Source: Lachnospiraceae bacterium UBA6998 (GTDB lineage Bacteria; Bacillota; Clostridia; Lachnospirales; Lachnospiraceae). Taken from it: a stretch of DNA of 5,460 bases. The position numbers and the translations under genes are program-made. The notes beneath the pieces were generated by a model. That model did no database searches and had not been told where the DNA came from. It was given only the letters and a program-made list of their open reading frames with translations. Where the stretch lies: positions 578 through 6,037 of the forward strand of contig DJXS01000023.1 of assembly GCA_002448395.1 (NCBI GenBank). The letters run 5' to 3'. This document shows, piece by piece, positions 1 to 4,431 of the stretch. How positions within the stretch are numbered: position 1 is the first letter of the stretch; each line of letters starts with the position of its first letter.

Positions 1-277
1 TCATGTTCTTGACATAGTCAGCGTGTCCAGGGCAGTCGACGTGTGCATAGTGTCTCTTTGCGGTCTCATACTCGACGTGAGCGGAGTTGATGGTGATACC
101 ACGCTCCTTCTCTTCGGGAGCCTTGTCGATCTGATCGAAAGCAACAGCGGTGCCGCCCTGGCGGACTGCGAGAACGCTGGTGATAGCAGCGGTCAGAGTG
201 GTTTTGCCGTGGTCAACGTGGCCGATGGTGCCGATGTTGCAGTGCGGTTTTGTTCTGTCAAAATGCGCTTTTGCCAT
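1..277 (-). CDS. tuf: Elongation factor Tu, N-terminal 92 residues (cut by the window's left edge)
   Basis: EF-Tu is the cytoplasmic GTPase that carries aminoacyl-tRNA to the ribosomal A site. Translated from the ATG at 277-275, the protein begins [20 protein letters not shown] and continues in frame to the window edge. Visible motifs of the G domain are the P-loop GHVDHGKT (residues 19-26), switch I RGITIN (59-64) and the G3 motif DCPGH (81-85), whose His85 matches the catalytic His84 of E. coli EF-Tu. NKCD and domains 2 and 3 lie outside the window. The start is fixed by a perfect SD, AAGGAGG (294-288), 10 nt upstream. The gene follows fusA after 271 bases and has its own promoter and a structured leader, so it is probably expressed both with and independently of the operon. 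Nothing in the visible part looks broken. The identification is essentially certain; whether it is the only tuf copy cannot be seen here. Confidence 0.98.
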   Translation of the reverse strand, partial: MAKAHFDRTKPHCNIGTIGHVDHGKTTLTAAITSVLAVRQGGTAVAFDQIDKAPEEKERGITINSAHVEYETAKRHYAHVDCPGHADYVKNM

Positions 278-290
278 TGTGTAATTTCCT

Positions 291-356
291 CCTTAAATAA
301 TGGTTACAACCTTTTAAAATACTATTCAAGCTGCACATGACTGTTCATATTTAAGG
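291..356 (-). promoter_or_regulatory. Candidate SD-sequestering pairing in the tuf leader
   Basis: In the minus-strand RNA, CCUUAAAUA (356-348) is perfectly complementary over 9 nt to UAUUUAAGG (299-291). The second element includes the first four bases of the tuf SD (AAGGAGG, 294-288). The first element lies in the loop of the 5' hairpin of the same leader, so pairing would make a loop-to-SD pseudoknot that hides the ribosome binding site. The complementarity is seen directly; a regulatory role is inference. The sequence is AU-rich and partly self-complementary, so chance is a real alternative. Confidence 0.35.
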
Positions 357-377
357 GTCTTTTGCACAGTCACTGCA
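332..377 (-). promoter_or_regulatory. 5'-terminal stem-loop of the tuf leader
   Basis: A perfect 7-bp inverted repeat, TGACTGT (338-344) and ACAGTCA (366-372), encloses a 21-nt loop. It is extended by a further 4-bp TGCA/TGCA pairing (332-335 with 374-377) across a small internal loop. The predicted tuf transcription start, from the TATAAT at 387-382, is near 375, so the stem begins at or within a few nt of the mRNA 5' end. It could stabilise the transcript, form part of a leader switch, or act as a DNA operator at +1. The repeat is certain, the function is not. Confidence 0.5.
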
Positions 378-381
378 AACA

Positions 382-410
382 ATTATAATAAACTGCGCTG
401 TATATTTCAA
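382..410 (-). promoter_or_regulatory. Sigma-A type promoter for tuf
   Basis: On the minus strand, a -35 box TTGAAA (410-405; five of six consensus bases) is followed by a 17-bp spacer and a perfect -10 box TATAAT (387-382). The predicted start is near 375, giving a leader of about 97 nt before the tuf ATG. A-tracts at 432-427 and 420-417 lie roughly at -57 to -52 and -45 to -42, where an UP element would be. A separate tuf promoter fits the need for EF-Tu in excess of EF-G. Confidence 0.85.
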
Positions 411-418
411 CAACGATT

Positions 419-443
419 TTCAGACATTTTTTCGGAGTCTGAA
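419..443. repeat. Inverted repeat just upstream of the tuf promoter
   Basis: TTCAGAC (419-425) and GTCTGAA (437-443) form a perfect 7-bp stem with an 11-nt loop holding six consecutive A residues on the minus strand. It sits 8 bp upstream of the -35 box, so it is absent from the tuf promoter transcript but present in any read-through RNA from fusA. There is no U-tract after it on the minus strand, so it is not an obvious terminator. It could be a protein-binding site or an RNA processing or stabilising hairpin. Confidence 0.45.
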
Positions 444-448
444 TTCAT

Positions 449-464
449 CCGGACTCTTGTCCGG
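449..464 (-). other. Compact hairpin between fusA and tuf
   Basis: In minus-strand RNA, CCGGAC-AAGA-GUCCGG forms a perfect 6-bp GC-rich stem with a tetraloop. It is not followed by a U-run, so it does not meet the criteria for an intrinsic terminator. It lies 4 nt after the larger 500-469 hairpin, making a tandem pair. A role in transcript processing or 3'-end protection of fusA mRNA is possible but only inferred. Confidence 0.45.
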
Positions 465-468
465 CATC

Positions 469-500
469 CCGGCAGCGTTCACCCTTAAAACGCCTGCCGG
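469..500 (-). other. Strong stem-loop downstream of fusA
   Basis: In minus-strand RNA, CCGGCAGGCGUU (500-489) pairs with AACGCUGCCGG (479-469): 11 bp with one bulged G and a 9-nt loop. This is the strongest structure in the fusA-tuf spacer. No U-tract follows, so transcription from fusA may well continue into tuf. It could act as a 3' protective structure or a pause site. The stem is seen in the sequence; the role is inferred. Confidence 0.5.
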
Positions 501-548
501 CGGTCAGCCTATTATTTTGTGTGTAAAAGCTGCGGTAAAACAGCTGAA

Positions 549-2660
549 TTATTTGATATTCAGGACCTTCTCCGCAACATTCCTGGGAACCGGCTCATAC
601 TTCTCAAAGAACATGGAGTAGTTGCCGCGGCCCTGGGTCCTGGAACGGAGATCTGTCGCGTATCCGAACATCTCGGAAAGCGGCACATATCCTGTGACCA
701 TGCGTCCTCCGCCGATATCGTCCATGCCGCTGACACGTCCGCGTCTGGAGTTGATATCGCCGATGACATCACCCATGTACTCCTCGGGCATGGTGACTTC
801 AACGCGCATGATGGGCTCGAGCAGGACGGGCTCCGCCTTCTTCATGGCTTCCTTGAAGCACAGGGAACCTGCGATGTGGAATGCCATTTCAGAGGAGTCG
901 ACCTCGTGATAGGAACCGTCATAGACAGTCGCGTGAATACCGACAACCGGGAAGCCGCCGAGTGAACCGGCGCGCATAGCCTCTTCAATACCTGCGCCGA
1001 CGGGGCCGATGTATTCCTTGGGAATATTGCCGCCGACGACTTCGGAATCGAATTTGTAGAGTTCTTCACCGTTGGCGTCCATGGGCTCGAAACGGACTTT
1101 GCAGTGTCCGTACTGGCCGCGGCCGCCGGACTGTTTGGCGTACTTGTATTCCGCGTCGACAGCCTTTGTGAAGGTCTCTTTGTAGGCAACCTGAGGGGCG
1201 CCCACATTTGCTTCCACCTTGAACTCGCGCAGAAGTCTGTCGACGATGATCTCAAGGTGAAGCTCGCCCATACCGGCGATGATTGTCTGGCCTGTTTCCT
1301 TGTTGGTGTGCTGACGGAAGGTGGGATCCTCCTCCGCGAGCTTGGCAAGGGCCTCGGCCATCTTGCCCTGGCCTGCCTTTGTCCTGGGTTCGATCGCGAG
1401 CTCGATAACAGGCTCGGGGAACTCCATGGACTCCAGGATTACAGGATGTTTTTCGTCGCAGATCGTGTCGCCGGTTGTAGTGAATTTCAGACCTACAGCA
1501 GCGGCGATATCACCGGAATAAACCTGTTCCAGGTCGGTACGCTTGTTGGCATGCATCTGAAGGATGCGGCCAAGGCGTTCCTTTTTGTCCTTTGTGGCAT
1601 TCAGGACGTAAGAGCCGGAGTGGGCCACACCTGAATACACACGGAAAAATGCAAGCTTGCCGACGAAGGGATCTGTCATGATCTTGAACGCGAGCGCCGA
1701 GAAGGGTTCTTCGTCAGAGGAATGACGCTCCACTTCGTTTCCGTTCATATCCACGCCTTTGATGGCGGGAATGTCTGTGGGGGCCGGCATAAACTCAACA
1801 ACGGCGTCGATGAGCTTCTGGATACCCTTGTTCTTGTACGCGCTTCCGCAGCAAACGGGAACAGCCGCACATTCGCAGGTAGCCTTGCGAAGCACCTTCT
1901 TGAGCTGCTCGGTCGTGGGCTCTTCGCCCTCGAGGAAGATCTCAGTCAGGTCGTCATCCAGTTCGCAGATCTTTTCGATCAGCTCTGCTCTGTACATCTC
2001 GGCATCATCCTGCATCTCTTCAGGAATCTCGCCGATCGTGACGTTGTCGCCTTTGTCATCGTTGTAGATATAGGCTTCCATCTCGAACAGGTCGATGATA
2101 CCCCGGAAGGTGTCCTCCGCCCCGATTGGAATCTGGATCATGATCGCGTTCTTTCCAAGACGGTTGCGGATCTGCTCAACACTTCCGAAAAAGTCGGCAC
2201 CGATTACGTCCATTTTGTTGATGAACGCCATACGGGGCACGTTATAGGTGTCTGCCTGACGCCAGACATTTTCAGACTGCGGCTCGACGCCGCCTTTAGC
2301 ACTGAAAACGCCGACCGCACCGTCGAGAACTCTGAGGGAACGCTCGACCTCGACTGTAAAGTCGACGTGGCCGGGAGTGTCGATGATGTTGATCCTGCAC
2401 TCCTTCTCTCCTGCCTTGACTTTCATGTGATCATGCAGCGTCCAGTGGCATGTTGTCGCTGCAGATGTGATGGTGATTCCGCGCTCCTGCTCCTGATCCA
2501 TCCAGTCCATGGTCGCGGTGCCCTCGTGGGTCTCACCAATCTTATAATTGACACCGGTATAGTAGAGAATTCGCTCTGTCAATGTAGTCTTGCCCGCGTC
2601 GATGTGGGCCATAATACCGATGTTCCTGGTCCTTTCCAGGGGGTACTCTCTTGCTGACAC
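549..2660 (-). CDS. fusA: Elongation factor G, full length (703 aa)
   Basis: EF-G is the cytoplasmic GTPase that drives tRNA-mRNA translocation on the ribosome and, with ribosome recycling factor, splits post-termination ribosomes. The G domain shows AHIDAGKT (18-25), switch [11 protein letters not shown] (61-70), DTPGH (95-99) and NKMD (149-152). The GMGELHLEI block of domain III lies near residue 460. The domain IV tip motif YHEVDSSEM contains His585, matching E. coli His583, which contacts the decoding region. Length is normal for the family. The start is GTG (2660-2658), set by GGAGG (2674-2670) 9 nt upstream; the ATG at 2676-2674 is out of frame. The loop between switch I and DTPGH (about 76-89) is roughly 12 residues longer than I recall for B. 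subtilis and resembles Lachnospiraceae EF-G. It lies between rpsG and tuf as usual and ends in TAA. No truncation or frameshift. Confidence 0.98.
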   Translation of the reverse strand: MSAREYPLERTRNIGIMAHIDAGKTTLTERILYYTGVNYKIGETHEGTATMDWMDQEQERGITITSAATTCHWTLHDHMKVKAGEKECRINIIDTPGHVDFTVEVERSLRVLDGAVGVFSAKGGVEPQSENVWRQADTYNVPRMAFINKMDVIGADFFGSVEQIRNRLGKNAIMIQIPIGAEDTFRGIIDLFEMEAYIYNDDKGDNVTIGEIPEEMQDDAEMYRAELIEKICELDDDLTEIFLEGEEPTTEQLKKVLRKATCECAAVPVCCGSAYKNKGIQKLIDAVVEFMPAPTDIPAIKGVDMNGNEVERHSSDEEPFSALAFKIMTDPFVGKLAFFRVYSGVAHSGSYVLNATKDKKERLGRILQMHANKRTDLEQVYSGDIAAAVGLKFTTTGDTICDEKHPVILESMEFPEPVIELAIEPRTKAGQGKMAEALAKLAEEDPTFRQHTNKETGQTIIAGMGELHLEIIVDRLLREFKVEANVGAPQVAYKETFTKAVDAEYKYAKQSGGRGQYGHCKVRFEPMDANGEELYKFDSEVVGGNIPKEYIGPVGAGIEEAMRAGSLGGFPVVGIHATVYDGSYHEVDSSEMAFHIAGSLCFKEAMKKAEPVLLEPIMRVEVTMPEEYMGDVIGDINSRRGRVSGMDDIGGGRMVTGYVPLSEMFGYATDLRSRTQGRGNYSMFFEKYEPVPRNVAEKVLNIK

Positions 2661-2737
2661 TGATTAAAACCTCCATGAAGTCCGGTACAGGCTGCCCGCG
2701 AAAGCTTCCGGGAATCCCCCAGGGATCTCAAAGCCTC

Positions 2738-2759
2738 CCGCCGCGGAAAAACGCGGCGG
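2738..2759 (-). other. GC-rich hairpin in the rpsG-fusA spacer
   Basis: In minus-strand RNA, CCGCCGCG (2759-2752) pairs perfectly with CGCGGCGG (2745-2738) across a UUUUUC loop. It lies 78 nt upstream of the fusA GTG, in a spacer much richer in G+C than the rpsL-rpsG spacer. No U-tract follows, so it is not a standard terminator. Possible roles are mRNA processing, pausing, or insulating fusA translation from rpsG. The structure is clear; the role is inference. Confidence 0.5.
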
Positions 2760-2805
2760 CCGCGCGGGTTTTCCTGACCGCTTCTCAACTGATCATCTTC
2801 AAGCT

Positions 2806-2829
2806 GCAGCCTTAGTGTCTTCGGGCTGC
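2806..2829 (-). other. Small hairpin immediately after rpsG
   Basis: GCAGCC (2829-2824) and GGCUGC (2811-2806) on the minus strand form a 6-bp stem with a 12-nt loop, starting 3 nt after the rpsG stop codon. A second GCAGCC at 2695-2690, near the fusA SD, could pair with the same GGCUGC, so two alternative folds are possible. There is no U-run. It is probably a minor structure. Confidence 0.3.
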
Positions 2830-2832
2830 CGA

Positions 2833-3303
2833 TCAGAATCTGTAATGAGAGAATGCTCTGTTGGCGTCTGCCATCTTGTGCATATCTTCTTTTCTCTTCA
2901 CAGATGCGCCAGTGTTGTTGAACGCATCAAGCAGCTCGCCTGCGAGCTTATCTTCCATTTTCTTCTCTCCACGCTTACGGGAGAACATGACGATCCAGCG
3001 CAGTGCAAGCGCCTGGCGTCTGTCGGGGCGAACCTCGATCGGGACCTGATATGTGGCACCGCCGATACGTCTCGCCTTGACCTCGAGAACAGGCATGATG
3101 TTGTTCATGGCAGTCTCAAAAACCTCGACTGCGGGCTTACCTGTCTTCTCTTCCATTTTGGCAAATGCGCCGTATACAATCTTCTGAGCGACACCCTTCT
3201 TGCCGTCAAGCATAATAGCGTTGATCAGCTTGGTGACGACTTTGTTGTTGTATAAGGGATCTGCCAGTACATCTCTTTTCTGAACATGTCCTTTACGCGG
3301 CAC
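2833..3303 (-). CDS. rpsG: 30S ribosomal protein S7 (156 aa)
   Basis: S7 is a primary 16S rRNA-binding protein that nucleates assembly of the 30S head and lies near the E site. From the GTG at 3303-3301 the protein starts [13 protein letters not shown] and is 156 aa, the usual bacterial length. Visible family blocks are [20 protein letters not shown] (15-34), the beta-hairpin stretch [17 protein letters not shown] (77-93) and the C-terminal [13 protein letters not shown] (144-156). A frame open upstream to an ATG at 3348 would add 15 residues. I reject that start because the extension contains the SD itself (AAGGAGG, 3318-3312, 8 nt before the GTG) and has no SD of its own. It lies 216 bases after rpsL and 172 before fusA. 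In E. coli S7 represses its own operon by binding the rpsL-rpsG spacer; whether that happens here cannot be told. Ends in TGA, intact. Confidence 0.97.
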   Translation of the reverse strand: MPRKGHVQKRDVLADPLYNNKVVTKLINAIMLDGKKGVAQKIVYGAFAKMEEKTGKPAVEVFETAMNNIMPVLEVKARRIGGATYQVPIEVRPDRRQALALRWIVMFSRKRGEKKMEDKLAGELLDAFNNTGASVKRKEDMHKMADANRAFSHYRF

Positions 3304-3311
3304 GTTACTTC

Positions 3312-3318
3312 CCTCCTT
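3312..3318 (-). promoter_or_regulatory. SD that fixes the rpsG GTG start
   Basis: AAGGAGG on the minus strand lies 8 nt upstream of GTG at 3303-3301, optimal spacing. It decides between this start and an in-frame ATG 45 bases upstream, which would place the SD inside the coding region. Confidence 0.9.
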
Positions 3319-3333
3319 ATCAATCTTTGATAA
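3317..3333 (-). promoter_or_regulatory. Hairpin abutting the rpsG ribosome binding site
   Basis: UUAUCAA-AGA-UUGAUAA in minus-strand RNA (3333-3317) is a perfect 7-bp stem with a 3-nt loop. Its 3' arm overlaps the first two bases of the SD AAGGAGG (3318-3312) and leaves GGAGG single-stranded. The stem is AU-rich and weak, so it may open easily. It may modulate ribosome access to rpsG or be incidental. Confidence 0.4.
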
Positions 3334-3487
3334 ATCACAGGTACTCACTAATACGTATATTCGTGTTCGTGCTGTATCTTCTATTACTATATGTACCTTC
3401 TAATATGTACTGCACGGATTTGAAAAAATTCGCGTCCGCATCTATATGGTTATAGAACTCCAACACTTACGGGTCTCGTGATTAGTT
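3334..3487. other. AT-rich rpsL-rpsG spacer with short repeats, no gene
   Basis: This spacer is distinctly AT-rich against its coding neighbours and is long for a pair of genes that is often closely packed. It carries an inverted repeat TCTATA/TATAGA (3441-3446 and 3451-3456, 4-nt loop). It also carries an 8-bp direct repeat ATATGTAC (3389-3396 and 3403-3410, period 14). A third element is an interrupted inverted repeat at 3346-3365 (CAC-AATA arms, one mismatch) around CGTA. I find no convincing promoter or open frame with an SD. It follows the terminator-like hairpin after rpsL, so it is the leader of whatever RNA reaches rpsG. Function unknown. Confidence 0.4.
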
Positions 3488-3514
3488 AAAAGCCCTCCGG
3501 CTCAGGCCGGGAGC
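3488..3514 (-). terminator. Intrinsic terminator or attenuator after rpsL
   Basis: In minus-strand RNA, GCUC-CCGGC (3514-3506), loop CUGA, then GCCGG-A-GGGC (3501-3492) forms a 9-bp stem with one bulged A and one G-U pair. It is followed at once by UUUU (3491-3488) and then AACUAAU. It begins 5 nt after the rpsL stop. The U-tract is short, so read-through is likely. That would lower rpsG-fusA relative to rpsL rather than end transcription, since no good promoter is visible before rpsG. Confidence 0.65.
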
Positions 3515-3519
3515 GTACC

Positions 3520-3942
3520 TCACTTCTTAGCAGCTTTGGGTCTCTTCGCGCCATATTTGGAACGAGCCTGTTTGCGGTTAGCAACACCGGCAGTATCCAG
3601 TGTGCCGCGGATGATGTGATATCTGGTACCGGGCAGATCTTTAACTCTTCCGCCTCTGATCAGAACAACACTGTGCTCCTGCAGATTGTGACCTTCGCCG
3701 GGGATGTAAGAAGTAACTTCGATTCCGTTGGAAAGACGTACTCTGGCGATCTTACGAAGCGCGGAATTAGGCTTCTTGGGAGTCGCTGTCTTGACTGCAG
3801 TGCAGACGCCGCGCTTCTGCGGTGCGCTGACTGCGATCGAACGCTTGCGAAGAGAGTTAAAGCCTCTCTGCAGCGCCGGCGCTGTGGACTTCTTGACAGA
3901 TGTCTCACGACCCTTCCTGACTAGCTGGTTAAATGTTGGCAT
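3520..3942 (-). CDS. rpsL: 30S ribosomal protein S12 (140 aa)
   Basis: S12 sits at the decoding centre of the 30S subunit and controls translational accuracy; it is the classic target of streptomycin-resistance mutations. The protein starts [18 protein letters not shown] and carries the conserved blocks QKRGVCT (42-48), [11 protein letters not shown] (54-64), [10 protein letters not shown] (82-91) and [10 protein letters not shown] (96-105). Lys56 and Lys101, the positions changed in resistant B. subtilis mutants, are both lysine, so the allele looks wild type. Asp102 matches the residue beta-methylthiolated by RimO in E. coli. About 13 extra residues near 25-40, compared with E. coli (124 aa), are typical of Gram-positive S12. 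The start is ATG (3942-3940) with AAGGAGG (3958-3952) 9 nt upstream. It is the first gene after the 489-base spacer and promoter, and is followed by a terminator-like hairpin. Ends in TGA. Confidence 0.98.
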   Translation of the reverse strand: MPTFNQLVRKGRETSVKKSTAPALQRGFNSLRKRSIAVSAPQKRGVCTAVKTATPKKPNSALRKIARVRLSNGIEVTSYIPGEGHNLQEHSVVLIRGGRVKDLPGTRYHIIRGTLDTAGVANRKQARSKYGAKRPKAAKK

Positions 3943-3969
3943 TCTGTTTCACCTCCTTATAGATTTTGC

Positions 3970-3989
3970 GCTGTACAGGGTAATACAGC
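3970..3989 (-). other. Hairpin close to the rpsL ribosome binding site
   Basis: In minus-strand RNA, GCUGUA (3989-3984) pairs with UACAGC (3975-3970) around an 8-nt loop, ending 11 nt before the rpsL SD (3958-3952). It leaves the SD free. It might take part in feedback control by a ribosomal protein, but no known binding site is recognised. Confidence 0.35.
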
Positions 3990-4030
3990 AGGTTCTTTTC
4001 CCGGCCCGGCTTTTCCTCTATTAAATTCGA

Positions 4031-4055
4031 TCAGACTGAATTATGTCAGACTGAA
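4031..4055 (-). repeat. 15-nt-period direct repeat in the rpsL leader
   Basis: TCAGACTGAA occurs at 4031-4040 and 4046-4055 (plus-strand reading). Each copy is itself nearly palindromic (TCAG-A-CTGA), so in the minus-strand RNA the two copies can pair with each other as a 9-position stem with one central U-U mismatch and a 6-nt loop. It lies in the leader between the promoter and rpsL, about 90-110 nt upstream of the start codon. The function is unknown; a protein-binding RNA element is possible. Confidence 0.4.
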
Positions 4056-4088
4056 AAGAATAAAAAAGAAAAATCCGCACATGGAAAA

Positions 4089-4108
4089 GGTGTGACCGGA
4101 GTCACACC
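4089..4108 (-). promoter_or_regulatory. 5'-terminal hairpin of the rpsL transcript
   Basis: In minus-strand RNA, GGUGUGAC (4108-4101), UCCG, GUCACACC (4096-4089) is a perfect 8-bp stem closed by a UNCG-class tetraloop on a C-G pair, a very stable fold. It is followed by UUUU. The predicted transcription start from the -10 box is near 4107, so the hairpin would form the extreme 5' end of the mRNA. It could protect the transcript or serve as an operator at +1. For RNA reading through from rpoC it could instead act as a weak terminator, because of the UUUU. Confidence 0.55.
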
Positions 4109-4113
4109 CTTGA

Positions 4114-4142
4114 ATTATAAGCACATCAAATATGCTTGTCAA
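4114..4142 (-). promoter_or_regulatory. Consensus sigma-A promoter for rpsL
   Basis: On the minus strand, TTGACA (4142-4137), a 17-bp spacer and TATAAT (4119-4114) match the consensus at all twelve positions. The predicted start is near 4107, giving a leader of about 165 nt before the rpsL ATG. A run of seven A (4153-4147) lies at about -46 to -40, the proximal UP-element position. This should be a very strong promoter driving rpsL and, by read-through, rpsG and fusA. Confidence 0.9.
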
Positions 4143-4146
4143 CAAA

Positions 4147-4192
4147 TTTTTTTCTGACTTGCAGCGACTTATTTTTTCCGCCTGCAGCGACT
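4147..4192. repeat. Tandem direct repeat with A-tracts upstream of the rpsL promoter
   Basis: TGCAGCGACT (plus reading) occurs at 4160-4169 and 4183-4192, 23 bp apart. Each copy is followed on its promoter-proximal side by a T-run on the plus strand (4147-4153 and 4172-4177), that is, by A-tracts on the coding strand. The units therefore read on the minus strand as AGTCGCTGCA, a short variable stretch, then A6-7. The promoter-proximal A-tract suits an UP element. The repeated 10-mers could be binding sites for an activator, or the whole could be a simple duplication. Confidence 0.5.
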
Positions 4193-4206
4193 GACTATCT
4201 TCCTGA

Positions 4207-4240
4207 CTGCTGTCCGCCCCCGTCAGGGGACAGACAGCAG
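4207..4240. other. Large hairpin in the rpoC-rpsL spacer
   Basis: CTGCTGTC (4207-4214) and GACAGCAG (4233-4240) form a perfect 8-bp outer stem. Inside it CCCC (4218-4221) pairs with GGGG (4226-4229) around GTCA, separated by a 3x3 internal loop; an alternative CTGTCC/GGACAG register also exists. It is the best candidate for a structure ending or pausing transcription from rpoC, but there is no U-tract after it on the minus strand, so it is not called a terminator. Confidence 0.45.
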
Positions 4241-4267
4241 CAGGTGAAGATCATGTTTCAGGCAGGT

Positions 4268-4396
4268 CTGCAAATACCGGTCTTTTTGATCTGCTCTTTT
4301 TTCAGATCTACTCTTTTTGATCCGGCCGTTTTGATCCGGTCGTCTTGATCTGCTCTTTTTGATCCGGCCCTTTTAATCCGGTCGTTTTGATCCACT
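4268..4396. repeat. 14-bp-period degenerate tandem repeat, about nine units
   Basis: The core GATC (once AATC) recurs at 4288, 4305, 4319, 4333, 4347, 4361, 4375 and 4389. The spacings are 17 and then six times exactly 14. The unit on the plus strand approximates CTTTTTGATCCGGC; the 17-bp unit has three extra bases before GATC. A decayed unit (4268-4281) keeps the CCGGT end in phase. A higher-order 42-bp period is visible: 4313-4354 and 4355-4396 match at 37 of 42 positions. The array begins about 35 bases after the rpoC stop. It has no plausible reading frame with an SD. GATCCGG also occurs once in the rpoC 3' end (4455-4461). Function unknown; probably arose by slippage or unequal exchange. 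Confidence 0.85.
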
Positions 4397-4431
4397 CTCC
4401 TGCGGCATCCGGTGGGGGAAGTTTCCACTCA

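Noticed and set aside
23..340. A 105-codon plus-strand frame opposite tuf and its leader
   Set aside because: It is antisense to tuf and its regulatory leader, with no recognisable protein features.
1722..2657. A 311-codon open frame on the plus strand opposite fusA
   Set aside because: It lies wholly antisense to a certain fusA gene, has no SD or family resemblance, and is explained by codon bias of the G+C-rich coding strand.
2579..2788. A 69-codon minus-strand frame starting at TTG upstream of fusA and overlapping its start
   Set aside because: It has no SD, begins in the structured spacer and continues out of frame into fusA; a leader peptide is not supported.
3304..3348. A 15-residue N-terminal extension of S7 from an ATG at 3348
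   Set aside because: The extension includes the SD of the GTG start, has no SD of its own and would exceed the usual 156-aa length.
3386..3414. Possible promoter for rpsG with TATAGT (3391-3386)
   Set aside because: The hexamer 17 bp upstream (TGCAGT) barely matches TTGACA, and other spacings gave nothing better.
4136..4348. A 70-codon plus-strand frame through the rpoC-rpsL spacer
   Set aside because: It runs across the hairpin and the 14-bp repeat, opposes the rpsL promoter, lacks an SD and shows no protein-like pattern.
4268..4396. CRISPR array as an explanation for the 14-bp repeat
   Set aside because: Units are contiguous with no unique spacers, and far shorter than CRISPR repeats; no cas genes are present.
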